In this document: positions 27,593 to 35,695 of the stretch, one piece after another | Numbering within the stretch: position 1 is the stretch's first letter | Layout: each line of letters opens with the position of its first letter | Assembly (NCBI GenBank): GCA_963826795.1 | Contig: CAWGYT010000010.1 | Location: 248,001-312,000, forward strand | Source of the DNA: CAWGYT01 sp963826795 | Lineage (GTDB): Bacteria > Planctomycetota > Planctomycetia > Pirellulales > Pirellulaceae | DNA length: 64,000 nt | Direction of reading: 5' to 3' | Notes under the pieces: generated by a model | Seen by the model: the letters and a program-made list of their open reading frames with translations, nothing else | Databases searched by the model: none | What the model was told of the DNA's origin: nothing | Program-made: the position numbers and the translations under genes

Positions 27593-29510
27593 CTAGGCCG
27601 GCTTTGCACAAGCGTGCAAGTTGGATTCAGAGCAACCGGTTTGCTGCGCGATTTCGTCGGCCGTAAGCATACCGCGTGCCCGCAGATGCTCGCCGTATCC
27701 TGGAATCTTTTTGGCGTGACGCAATCGACTAACAAGACGGCCTGTCAAGGGCAAGCCCATGCCTGACCGCCACTTGCCTTCACTCTGCAGTTGCTGTGCA
27801 ATCTCCACGTCGGGATAGTTTTCTGCAAGCTCGCGAATTCGTTGCAACAGGGCCGAGTCAGTGGTCCGCGCTTGATAAGCATTGAGAGGTATGGGAATCT
27901 GCAGTTGATTCAGAGCACCGCCGCGCCAGCGAATGGAGATTTGGATCTCGCCTTGCCGTAGTAGGGTCACGTCTTCAATCAACAAACGCAGTATCTGTTT
28001 GCGGTCGCGAGCGCTGGTGTGCGGGTGATTCCAGACACGGGGAAAATCCTCGAGTAGCTGAACGATCTCATCGCGAACTTGAGCGCTCACGGGTTGGTCG
28101 TGATCTTGCCGCCATTGATCGAAGGCCTGTTCCGCGGTTGCCAGCGCTCTCGGCGCATCGTTCCAGCGATCCTCTAGCGTGTCAACGACCAATCGGTTCT
28201 CCGGATTTGCCAACAAGAACTGCCGCTCTGCGAGTTCCGCTTCGTAGCGGGCTCGGTCAATCTGGCTACGATGAAGGGAAGCGACTTGCTCGTGTTGCTG
28301 CCGAATCCGTTCGTGTACTGCTAGGGCCACTTCGACTTCATTGTGCGTAAATGCGGCGACGATCAATTCGCTAACGGCCTGATCGATTTCCACTCCGGGC
28401 ATTTGTTGACAGAGTTTACCTCCATGCTCAGTTGCGTTCCGCTGGCAATAGTATGACCATCTGACTTTGCTCTTGCTGTGGTGATAGCACAGGCTCATTC
28501 GACGACCGCATTTTCCACAGACGATAATCCCTTGAAGCAGTGCTGGCCCTTCGCGTGGTGGCAATCGAGTGCCACTCTTGCGAGCTGGCAATCCATTAGC
28601 TCGCAAGAGAGCCAAGTTCTGTTCGTATTGTTCCCAGGAGATATAACCCGGGTGCGAATCCTTGATAAAGACCTTCCAGTCGTCTTGCGGAAGCTCTTTG
28701 AACGTCAGCCCCTTTTTCTGTCGCGTCCTTCCGTAGAAGTAGACGCCCGCATAACGTGGGTTCTTGATGACATGCAGTACGCGACTCAGCGAGGGAGGTA
28801 CCCACTGAATCGTCCCTGCTTGTGGACCGCTACGCCGCCGCACAGGTAGAGTGAGATTCAGTTCACTGAGCTGACGTACGGTGCCCCACGCAGATCCCGT
28901 GCTCTGGAAAGTCTGGAAAATGCAGCGAATCGCATCCTGCACTTGGCGGTCTGGATCAATGGTGATCCGGCTCTCCTGATAAATCAGCCCTGCCGGAAGC
29001 ATGGATCGAAGCTCTCCGCGCTTCGCCTTATTGAGTTTGCCGCCCTCCATTCGTGCGCAGAAAATGCAACTCGGCCTCACTCATGGTCCCGCGCAGGCCC
29101 AACAGCAGGCGATCGTTGAATTGGTTCGGATCATAAATCCCATCTTCATCGAGCAACAGGGTTTCTGTCAGAGCGCACAACTCCAGGAGGCGGTGCCAAT
29201 CGGAACTGTTACGTGCCAGTCGTGATGCCTCCAGGCTAAGAACAATGCCGACTTGGCCCAGTGTGACGTCGGCGATGAGCCGTTGAAATCCGGTGCGGCT
29301 CACTGCATCGGCGCCGGATAGCCCGAGATCCTCGTCAATGACGGTGAGTTGATCTTGGTGCCATCCGAGATCAATCGCTTGATTCTGAAATTGATACTGC
29401 CGGTCGGTGCTTTCGGTGTTGTGCTCCGTCTGAAACAGAGTGGATTGGCGAATGTAGAGATAAGCTTTCCGCTGCAGATGTGACGCTCGGATTTTCTGAA
29501 TCGTATTCAT
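27593..29510 (-). CDS. Large serine recombinase, one frame break
   Basis: ATG at 29510 follows a strong AGGAGG. The resolvase domain is complete: AYLYIRQSTLFQ with the nucleophile Ser at about residue 22, DEDLGLSGA, VGIVLSLEASRLARNSSDWH, GTMSEAELHFLR. Near 29047-29052 one extra base breaks the frame before RMEGGKLNKAKRGELR. Then follow the recombinase domain (VQDAIRCIFQTFQSTGSAWG, IKNPRYAGVYFYGR), the zinc ribbon (IIVCGKCGRRMSLCYHH...YYCQRN...C), a coiled coil, and an unusually long C-terminal region ending in a probable HTH (TADEIAQQTGCSESNLHAC). About 639 residues. It catalyses insertion and excision of the surrounding element by 2-bp staggered cuts. Confidence 0.85.
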
Positions 29511-29803
29511 TGTGAACCTCCTAAACAATTCGATACGATCGAGGACAGGACACGAACGACTTCATCAGGTGTGGTACGCACAACGGCTTGCTGAACGTTG
29601 CCAAGCGGGCCTCTATTCCTCACGTCGCGTGCTGGTTCCGTGACGTGATACCTAGGGGGGGAAAGAAAGTATCGCCGGACAAACTCCAGCCATCCTGGGA
29701 TCCCGTCGTGACGCAAGATCGTCAGTTCATACGAAGCCGTCAATCCAAAGTCGACAGCGCTTCGTCGCAGCTTTTCGTAACGTGCCACGATGTCTCGTGG
29801 CAT
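29507..29803 (-). CDS. Small protein of the recombinase module
   Basis: About 98 residues (MPRDIVARYEKLRRSAVDFG, LTASYELTILRHDGIPGWLE, FVRRYFLSPP...). Its stop overlaps the recombinase start as ATGA (29507-29510) and it begins 11 bases after the HTH gene, so it is translated with them. The C-terminal part follows a run of seven C and could be out of frame. No domain of known function is recognised. The tight placement suggests it assists or controls the recombinase. Confidence 0.6.
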   Translation of the reverse strand: MPRDIVARYEKLRRSAVDFGLTASYELTILRHDGIPGWLEFVRRYFLSPPRYHVTEPARDVRNRGPLGNVQQAVVRTTPDEVVRVLSSIVSNCLGGSQ

Positions 29804-29814
29804 CTCCGCACTCT

Positions 29815-30300
29815 CTACCGCGAGTCGCGACGACGATGTCGTTTTTTTTCCCGGCGAGCCAGGCCGCGTTCGAGGGTCCGGCGATGCAGGTGAATGTCGA
29901 ATTTGGCCTCGATCTCGTCGATCAATTGCCGGAGCGTGTACTGAGGGTTTTCGGCGCGACGTTGGTCGACATAGCTTAGGAGCTCCTCGCTGCACTTGCT
30001 GGCCGCTTGGGGGCCGCGTTTTTTCGGCAGGAGCCCCCAGAATCCTTGTTGCTGGAAAAGCCGCGTGACCACGTAAAACAGCTGACGGCTGACTCCGAAG
30101 GAGCGCACGATCTCCGTCACAGGCCGGCCTTCGACCACATGACGACGGAGCATTTCGTAGCGAACCTGTGCCAGGTCGCGAGGATCGAAGAAGTCGGATT
30201 CGTGAAACAGCGCGTCTTGCACCTGCTCCGGGTGTGGATGCAGTCCACCACGGGCTGCGAGCCGATCGCGTTTGTCCTGAGGACTTCCGGGCAAAGTCAC
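29815..30300 (-). CDS. Helix-turn-helix protein of the recombinase module
   Basis: The GTG at 30300 is chosen: AGAAGG lies about 9 bases upstream, and the promoter -10 box at 30333-30338 excludes the longer in-frame start at 30333. About 161 residues. The centre is a homeodomain-like HTH of transposase-helper type (VRYEMLRRHVVEGRPVTEIV, RSFGVSRQLFYVVTRLFQQQ, GFWGLLPKKRGPQ). It is followed by a second helical domain (LLSYVDQRRAENPQYTLRQL, IDEIEAKFDIHLHRRTLERG) and a basic end (RREKKRHRRR). It probably binds the element's ends or its promoter region. Confidence 0.75.
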   Translation of the reverse strand: MTLPGSPQDKRDRLAARGGLHPHPEQVQDALFHESDFFDPRDLAQVRYEMLRRHVVEGRPVTEIVRSFGVSRQLFYVVTRLFQQQGFWGLLPKKRGPQAASKCSEELLSYVDQRRAENPQYTLRQLIDEIEAKFDIHLHRRTLERGLARREKKRHRRRDSR

Positions 30301-30331
30301 CGCCAGCACCCTTCTGTAAATGTGTAACGAC

Positions 30332-30343
30332 AATTATGCCCAT
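30332..30343. repeat. Inverted repeat, left arm (AATTATGCCCAT)
   Basis: A perfect 12-bp inverted partner, ATGGGCATAATT, lies at 30465-30476, 121 bases away. This arm covers the -10 box of the module promoter, so the pair may be operator sites or recombinase accessory sites. Confidence 0.6.
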
Positions 30344-30360
30344 CCCGCGTGTGTTGTCAA
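30333..30360 (-). promoter_or_regulatory. Near-consensus sigma-70 promoter for the HTH-small protein-recombinase operon
   Basis: On the minus strand TTGACA (30360-30355), a 16-base spacer, then CATAAT (30338-30333). The expected transcription start near 30325 lies upstream of the GTG at 30300. Confidence 0.65.
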
Positions 30361-30464
30361 TGGCTGTCACAGCACAAAATGTACGGCTGAGGCGATAATA
30401 TACTGAATAACGAGTGGTTGCGTCCGAACCCGAACCGTCGAGTACGGCGTAATTCTTTGGGCGC

Positions 30465-30476
30465 ATGGGCATAATT
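30465..30476. repeat. Inverted repeat, right arm (ATGGGCATAATT)
   Basis: Perfect inverted partner of 30332-30343. It lies just after the stop end of the DUF5372 gene, between that gene and the HTH promoter. Confidence 0.6.
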
Positions 30477-30495
30477 TCCTGGGCGCTGACCTGCG

Positions 30496-30768
30496 TCACT
30501 TGGAGTGCTTCAACACAAGACGACGCACCAGTGAGCCGAGCGCCTGAAGGTCCGAAAGACGAAATCGCGAACATCCCTCACCGAGCACCGAGTAGTCATC
30601 CACGCGCGCTAAATCCGTCCATTGCAGAGGGATTCGCAGTAATGTTTCATCAGGTTGCTGCACCACCACGACCTGATCGGCGGATGTCGAGCCGAAGTAG
30701 ACAACCGGTAGCTGCTGGCCACTGAACGGGTGGAACGGGTGCGTCACTCGGACCTGTTGATTCGTCAC
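30496..30768 (-). CDS. DUF5372 (Y4bD/Y4pK-like) small protein
   Basis: GTG at 30768 is the preferred start; an in-frame TTG at 30789 is only 10 bases from the element's end. About 90 residues: RVTHPFHPFSGQQLPVVYFG, ADQVVVVQQPDETLLRIPLQ, WTDL, then FRLSDLQALGSLVRRL. The THPFHPxSG opening and the LPxxWTDL centre are typical of DUF5372 proteins, often found near transposases in rhizobia. The function is unknown. It lies at the outer edge of the recombinase element, so it is part of the mobile unit. Confidence 0.7.
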   Translation of the reverse strand: MTNQQVRVTHPFHPFSGQQLPVVYFGSTSADQVVVVQQPDETLLRIPLQWTDLARVDDYSVLGEGCSRFRLSDLQALGSLVRRLVLKHSK

Positions 30769-31133
30769 ATGGTCCGTAGTTCGGCGCAATGTTGAATGAT
30801 CAGGCCGAGCAAACGATTCGACCCTTGACGGTAGGCAGACGCAACGGGCTCTTCCTGGGGCATCCGCAAGCGGCGCCGGGCAGAATGCAACTGCTGAGTA
30901 TTGTCAGCAGTGCGCAACGTCATCCCCTGATCATTGAAGAGTATCTGTCTGACGTACTACGACACTTGGCGGATGCCAAGCAGAACCACCCGCAAGACCT
31001 GGAACTCAACCGTCCGTACCTGCGCAACCTGCTGCCCGATCGCTGGCCAACTCCACAGCCGCCCCGCATCTCCAAGTCGAGTCCTGCTACGCCCAGGCGA
31101 TACGAACCTCGACGGCATCCTGTCACGACGTGA

Positions 31134-31930
31134 TCTTGTCGATTTCCTGGACGTAATTCAGAGAACGCTTACTCGGAGACTGGCGCCGTCCTTTGGCCTG
31201 ACTCGGCCGGACAGCGTGCGCAACCTGACGCGGCGCGTTGATCAACAGCGTGCTCACGACCGCACGCTGCAGGACGACATCAGGGCCCTGCAGGACCTTC
31301 TTGCCGCCCCCCCCCAGCACCCGCCTTTTCTCCCCATGACGTGCCCGTGTCTTCCGCCGCAGGCTCCAGCCGACGGGATCGGCGATTTCAACGCCTCGCA
31401 TGGATTCGCCCTGTCTTGCAACACAATGTGGGCGGCCGGCGCAGGGCAACCCATTCCGCGGGGCGTCGACGGTTGGTCTTGATTTCCTCCCGTGTTGATC
31501 TCGCTCGACCTCGGTGGCTCGTCTGATCGCGAACGGTTGCGATCCGAGCCGACTTCCAACCTGACACCAAAAAACGGATCTGACCCCTGCGCTCCCTCAC
31601 ACTCGCGTCAGCCCATTCTGAGGATTCACAACTGCGAACTAGGTGTAAGCGGCTGAGCGGCGGCAGAACCTCCTCTGATTCTGGCGAGCCATCTCCAATC
31701 AGAACTCGGCTTCACAAGAAAGTCCAGAGGGGCAAACTCGACCCACAACGCCGTGCGATAGCTGCGATGCGAGCGACACACGATCTGGTACTGGCCAGCT
31801 AGTTGTCTTCGGAAATTGAACTTGAAACGTCAAATTGCAGGAGTCCAGTTACAACAGCTTCAGTGTCTTTCTGTTGGCCGAAACCTACCTGATCACCGGC
31901 GACGAGAAATATCTCGTCTCGGCAAACGAA
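31134..31930. other. Non-coding region right of the IS66 element
   Basis: About 800 bases without an intact gene. It holds the IS66 right end (to 31172), a GC-rich stretch of unclear origin, the isolated MITE end at 31561-31587, and GTAAGCGGCTGAG near 31644 that resembles another IS66 end. A minus-strand frame around 31640-31800 (YQIVCRSHRSYRTALWVEFA, then PLDFLVKPSSDW) looks protein-like but could not be assigned. Confidence 0.4.
31561..31587. repeat. Isolated end of the MITE family
   Basis: CTGACACCAAAAAACGGATC followed by TGACCCC matches the right end of the two 270-bp copies at 25 of 27 positions. No left end is present nearby. Confidence 0.6.
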
Positions 31931-31964
31931 GGAGCCGTCGACCCAACCCTGGATCGACGGCTCC
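31931..31964 (-). terminator. Terminator hairpin downstream of clpX
   Basis: A perfect 11-bp stem, GGAGCCGTCGA with TCGACGGCTCC, around a 12-base loop. On the minus strand it is followed by TTCGTTT. It lies about 170 bases after the clpX stop. Confidence 0.65.
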
Positions 31965-32131
31965 ACTCGGCGTCGTCGTACTCTAACCGACATTCAGTCG
32001 AACACCCAGTGGCCAGTGCTCTCGCCCGTAATCGGCCGTTGGCACGAACCTCGAGTCGACTGCTGTCGACGTGTTGCTCCGATCGCTCTTCCGGCGGCGT
32101 CTGACCGACCCGCCGCGGGCTGGAGCGCTCC

Positions 32132-33415
32132 TTACGCACTTTTCGATTGGGGTTGAATCTTGAGCAGCTTGTCGCGGCCGGTCACGATCTCTTCGGTAAT
32201 GACATAGGTGCTGCCTGCTTCCTGATCGGGCAAATCGTACATGATGTCCAGCATCACTTCTTCGATGATTGAACGCAGCCCACGCGCCCCCGTGTCCTTT
32301 GCCTTCGCCCGATGGGCGATCGCCCGCAAGGCCCCGTCCGTGAACTTCAGCTCGGCGTGCTCCATCTGAAAGAGACTCTGATACTGTTTGACCAAGGCGT
32401 TCTTGGGCTCGGTCAAGACGCGAACCAGGCCTTCCTCGTCCAAAGGAGTGAGGGCACACGTCACGGGCAAACGACCGACGAGTTCGGGGATCAACCCGAA
32501 TTCGAGGATGTCGTCACTGGTGACTTGCGGCAGCAATTCCGCCAACTCGTGCTCGTCGTTGTCGGTGCCCGACTGGCCAAAGCCGATCGAACGTTTTCCG
32601 AGTCGTTTGCGAAGGATGTCGTCGATGCCGACAAACGTGCCGCCGCAGATGAACAGGATGTTGCTGGTGTCCATCTGAATGTACTGCTGCTCGGGATGCT
32701 TTCGCCCTCCCTGGGGAGGCACGTTCGCGGTCGTGCCCTCGAGCATTTTGAGCAGCGCCTGTTGGACGCCTTCCCCGGACACGTCCCGGGTGATCGAGAC
32801 ATTTTGGGACGTCTTCCCGATCTTATCGATTTCGTCGATGTAAAGCACGCCTCGCTGGGCGGCCTCGATGTCGAAATCAGCCGCATGCAACAGCTTCAGC
32901 AGCAGGTTTTCGACGTCTTCTCCCACGTACCCGGCCTCGGTCAGAGTCGTCGCATCTCCGATCGCGAACGGCACGTTCAGGATTCGAGCCAGCGTCCGTG
33001 CCAACAAGGTCTTGCCGGACCCGGTCGGGCCGAGCAAGAGGATGTTCGATTTCTCGATCTCCACGTCCGACCCCTCCCAGCCGAGGGCCAGACGCTTGTA
33101 GTGGTTGTGGACCGCCACCGCCAGGACCCGTTTGGCCGCTGTCTGGCCGATCACATATTCGTCCAGATGAGCGACAATCTCTCGCGGAGGCGGGATCTCA
33201 CTGAACAGCTGCTTCGTGCTGCCCCGTCGACGCTGCTCCTGCTCCAAGATCGATTGGCAAAGGTCAATACATTCGCCACAAATGTACACGTCACCCGGGC
33301 CTTCGACCAACGGGCCCACGTCGCGATAGCTCTTTCGACAGAATGAGCAAAACGCATTTTTCTTCGTCGTTCCGCCTCCACGGCGATTGGTAGGACCGTC
33401 CTTACCTGCGGGCAT
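32132..33415 (-). CDS. clpX: ATP-dependent Clp protease ATP-binding subunit ClpX
   Basis: Hexameric AAA+ unfoldase that feeds tagged substrates to ClpP in the cytoplasm. 427 residues, complete. The N-terminal zinc-binding domain has four cysteines (CSFC and CGEC, about residues 23-49). Walker A is GPTGSGKT (129-136), the pore loop GYVGEDVEN, Walker B VLYIDEIDKI, then sensor and ClpP-binding IGFGQSG (IGF loop) and the C-terminal GARGLRSIIEEVMLDIMYDL. clpP is not adjacent; the gene appears to be monocistronic. Confidence 0.97.
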   Translation of the reverse strand: MPAGKDGPTNRRGGGTTKKNAFCSFCRKSYRDVGPLVEGPGDVYICGECIDLCQSILEQEQRRRGSTKQLFSEIPPPREIVAHLDEYVIGQTAAKRVLAVAVHNHYKRLALGWEGSDVEIEKSNILLLGPTGSGKTLLARTLARILNVPFAIGDATTLTEAGYVGEDVENLLLKLLHAADFDIEAAQRGVLYIDEIDKIGKTSQNVSITRDVSGEGVQQALLKMLEGTTANVPPQGGRKHPEQQYIQMDTSNILFICGGTFVGIDDILRKRLGKRSIGFGQSGTDNDEHELAELLPQVTSDDILEFGLIPELVGRLPVTCALTPLDEEGLVRVLTEPKNALVKQYQSLFQMEHAELKFTDGALRAIAHRAKAKDTGARGLRSIIEEVMLDIMYDLPDQEAGSTYVITEEIVTGRDKLLKIQPQSKSA

Positions 33416-33702
33416 TGAATACTCCTTTTGGGCTTTTCAGCGGCCACACAGCCCAAAGGTCTGTGCGCGGGCCGACCTGGTTGTTATCCCTGGTGTCGCT
33501 CGATCGGGCGGTCAGCGGTTTTTTCGACCTCTGCCAAACCCAAGTTCGGGCATCCTAGCCGCGCGTCTACCTCGAGCTGAACTACGAAATCATTGCCCAT
33601 GCAGTTCTGTCGGAAACTTCAACGCTTCTCCGACCAAACGGCGATCCCTGGCACCTCGCGGGCGATCCGGTGTAGCAGTTGCTCCAACCCTCACGCCCTG
33701 AC

Positions 33703-33972
33703 TTAACTTGAAACATCCTCTTGTTTTATCTCAGCTTGCATGCGGTCAGCTAAGATCGTTTTTATAGTTCGGAATTCCGCCTCGCTTAGCTCACCCCGGT
33801 GCCGCGATTCTCGAAATTTCGTCAGTAGAGTGCTGGACGTTTCGGTCTCTTCGGTGCTATCGCGATAGCTTCGCACCACGTAGAACCCGACGACCGACAG
33901 GATCAACAAAGTAGCCGCCGAGACCACCAATCGCGCGACCGGCGTCTGCAGAAAATCCACGAGACTACCCAT
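33703..33972 (-). CDS. Small membrane protein with SHOCT-like tail
   Basis: The ATG at 33972 (MGSLVDFLQTPVARLVVSAA) is taken; a GTG 15 bases upstream is possible. One membrane helix (VVSAATLLILSVVGFYVV) is followed by a short helical cytoplasmic tail (LLTKFRESRHRGELSEAEFR, TIKTILADRM) of the SHOCT type: short oligomerisation motifs with RGELSExEF. About 90 residues. The role is unknown. Confidence 0.7.
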   Translation of the reverse strand: MGSLVDFLQTPVARLVVSAATLLILSVVGFYVVRSYRDSTEETETSSTLLTKFRESRHRGELSEAEFRTIKTILADRMQAEIKQEDVSS

Positions 33973-34519
33973 CTCTCGAAACTGCACCTCGATCGACCTT
34001 CGAACTACTTCCTAAACCACTCGCCACGATCTGCGTCCCGTTCGTTCGACGCGTCAAGATTTCAATTCTCGCGCTGCCGCGAATAGACGCTATGCCGTTC
34101 ACCGACGCAAGCCGAATCTCATGCCGGATCTCATGCCAGATCGCGCCCGGCTCCCACACCCAAGCTCGCTCAGGTCATTGCCGGCGGACGGTCACTTCAT
34201 CGGAGAAGGCGGCGCCCGTTTGCCTCGCGAAGTCGAGCAAGGACGCCGCCCGCCGGGACCCTTTCGCCATTATGCATACCGGCTCCCCCGCGTCTAGAAA
34301 CAAGCCGACTCCACCCAAATTTCCCGAAGTCTCGATTGCGGCCAATCAACCCTTTCCCACCACCCTCGCCCCCTCTCCGTCTTATCACGCCGACCGCGTG
34401 GCTGAGGGTCCGCTCCGATCCGCCCGCAACGTTCCGACACGCTCGGACGGCCACGGCGGGCGCGCGACCACCCGACGGTTCTGTGGTACGATACGAGCCA
34501 AAACAGGGAGAATGACGCC
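33973..34519. other. Intergenic region between divergent genes
   Basis: About 550 bases. No convincing gene. A 31-codon minus-strand frame (MAKGSRRAASLLDFARQTGA..., 34176-34271) looks protein-like but cannot be supported further. Confidence 0.4.
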
Positions 34520-35445
34520 ATGATTCCGTTCCGCTGCCCCCATTGCGGACTGGAAACGCAGGTCGATCCGAAGTACGGCGGTCGAACAGGCCCCTGCGCC
34601 GGCTGCGGCAAGCCGGTCACCATCCCGGTCGCCGTATCGAGCCTCCCGGGGGTTGCCGACCTGCGGCCACGCCGCCGCGCGTGGCTTCGATGGCTCGGGC
34701 GGGCGGGGGTTGTGGCCTTTGCCGGCCTGTTCCTGACTCTGGGTGGATGGGGTGTCACCCGTCTGCTGGCACCGGTCGTTCAGGCAACGCGCCAGCAGGC
34801 CCGTCAAACACAATGCGCGGCGAATCTGGAGCGAATTCTCGCCGCCATGCAGGCGTACCACCAGAAGCACGGGCATTTGCCGCCGGCCTACAGCCAAGAC
34901 CAGGACGGACAACCCTTACACAGTTGGCGCGTGCTGCTGCTGCCCTACCTGGGCCCGGAAGTCGCACTCGTTGGGATTGCAAATCCATTTGGATGAGCCT
35001 TGGGACAGTCCCTACAATCTGGGGTTCGCGGCCAAAATGCCCAACGTTTTCGCCTGTCCCGAAGACCAAGCGTTTGCTCAGCGGAGACACTAGTTATTGC
35101 GTGGTCACCGGTCCGCGGTACGCCTTTCACCAAGGCCAAACCACTCGTCTCGACCAGATCACCGATGGACTCTCGAACACGATCCTGGTGGTCGAGCGGG
35201 CTGAATCGGGGATCAACTGGATGGCGCCCCAGGACGTCACCGCGACCCAACTCAGTCAAGGGCTTACCGTGACCAGCCGCGGCGTGTCAGGAGGCCTTCA
35301 CGCCGATGGAGCCGCGGCGGTGGGCACGGCCGACGGTTCGGTCCACTGGCTGAACGACGCCACCGGTCCCGACGCGTTACACGCCCTGGCGACGATCGCG
35401 GAGAACGACATTTCGACGGGGATCTATTTGACCCCCTCGCGATAG
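34520..35445 (+). CDS. DUF1559 pseudopilin-like protein with zinc ribbon, two frame breaks
   Basis: ATG at 34520 after GGGAGAATGACGCC. The N-terminal zinc ribbon (CPHCGLETQV...CAGCGKPV) precedes a membrane helix (VVAFAGLFLTLGGWGVTRLL) and the DUF1559 domain: QTQCAANLERILAAMQAYHQ, LPPAY, LLPYLGP, HLDEPWDSPYN, VFACPEDQ, GDTSYCVVTGP, ITDGLSNTILVVE, and the terminal HADGAAAVGTADGSVHW (a HX10DG form of the usual HX9DG). One extra base occurs near 34968-34976 and another near 35084-35090. DUF1559 proteins are expanded in planctomycetes and thought to be pilin-like surface proteins. Confidence 0.8.
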
Positions 35446-35695
35446 ACCGCACCGCAAGCAATCGGTCGAACCGTGCGTTCCGACCGCGCCACGCGCAGGC
35501 ACACGCCTTCACCAGACGCTGCATTCCACCCGCCCTGCCCGTTCCGCAAAGCCAACTCAAGCCGCATCGAGTGGCCGACCGATAAGCGGATCACGGCGAA
35601 GTGTCGACCCCCGGCCCGCCCTGGCCCAACGAAGCCGAAACGGGGGTATCAGGGACCCGTGCGTGTCCTCGTTCAGCGACAGGGAGTGATTCATC

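Larger units (their letters stand above)
27444..30799 (-). mobile_element. Serine-recombinase element inserted in IS66 tnpC (3,356 bp)
   Basis: The left junction is ATCGACAACGA|GATAGC (27443/27444) and the right junction GTTGAATGA|TCAGGCC (30799/30800). Both share the dinucleotide GA, and joining them across it regenerates GACAACGATCAGGCC, encoding the family-typical IDNDQAEQ of TnpC in frame. This fits the 2-bp crossover of a serine recombinase. All four genes inside are on the minus strand: DUF5372 protein, HTH protein, small protein, recombinase. The ends have only weak inverted similarity (ACTACxxxCATG on both sides). Confidence 0.8.
25620..31133 (+). pseudogene. tnpC: IS66 TnpC transposase, split by two insertions
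   Basis: The N-terminal part has a coiled coil (LNEQLRRDCEVLRCDYEALR, RDQLKQQVEELRATNKQLTH) and the family signature MLWGRKSERR. One-base breaks lie near 26255-26265 and 26690-26702. The catalytic core follows (MLADETTLLLL; VVADAHDAYTEIERRFQG). The gene stops at ASCNVH (26781), resumes at ARREFVEAE (27132), stops at LPIDN (27443) and resumes at DQAEQTIRPLTVGRRN (30800), ending with YLRNLLPDRW and a proline-rich tail. The joins are exact: removing 350 bp and 3,356 bp restores one frame of about 600 codons. Confidence 0.8.
24564..31172 (+). mobile_element. IS66-family insertion sequence with two nested insertions
   Basis: The left end GTAAGCGCCC (24564) and right end GAACGCTTAC (31172) carry the IS66 terminal GTAAGCG in inverted orientation. 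Inside are tnpA, tnpB and tnpC in the usual order. tnpC is split by a 350-bp insertion and by a 3,356-bp serine-recombinase element; removing both leaves an IS of about 2.9 kb. No 8-bp target duplication is visible outside the ends (ATTCAAGA on the left, TCGGAGAC on the right), so one flank may have been rearranged. With tnpC interrupted the IS itself is inactive. Confidence 0.75.

Noticed and set aside
29507..30574. Single 355-codon minus-strand frame covering the HTH region
   Set aside because: Only its last 98 codons look like protein; the rest runs antisense or out of frame to the HTH gene, which has its own promoter and ribosome-binding site.
31090..31170. Dockerin-like string PGDTNLDGILSRRDLVDFL in a plus-strand frame
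   Set aside because: It lies inside the IS66 right end, in a frame other than TnpC, with no second calcium-binding repeat and no upstream secreted protein. Probably chance.
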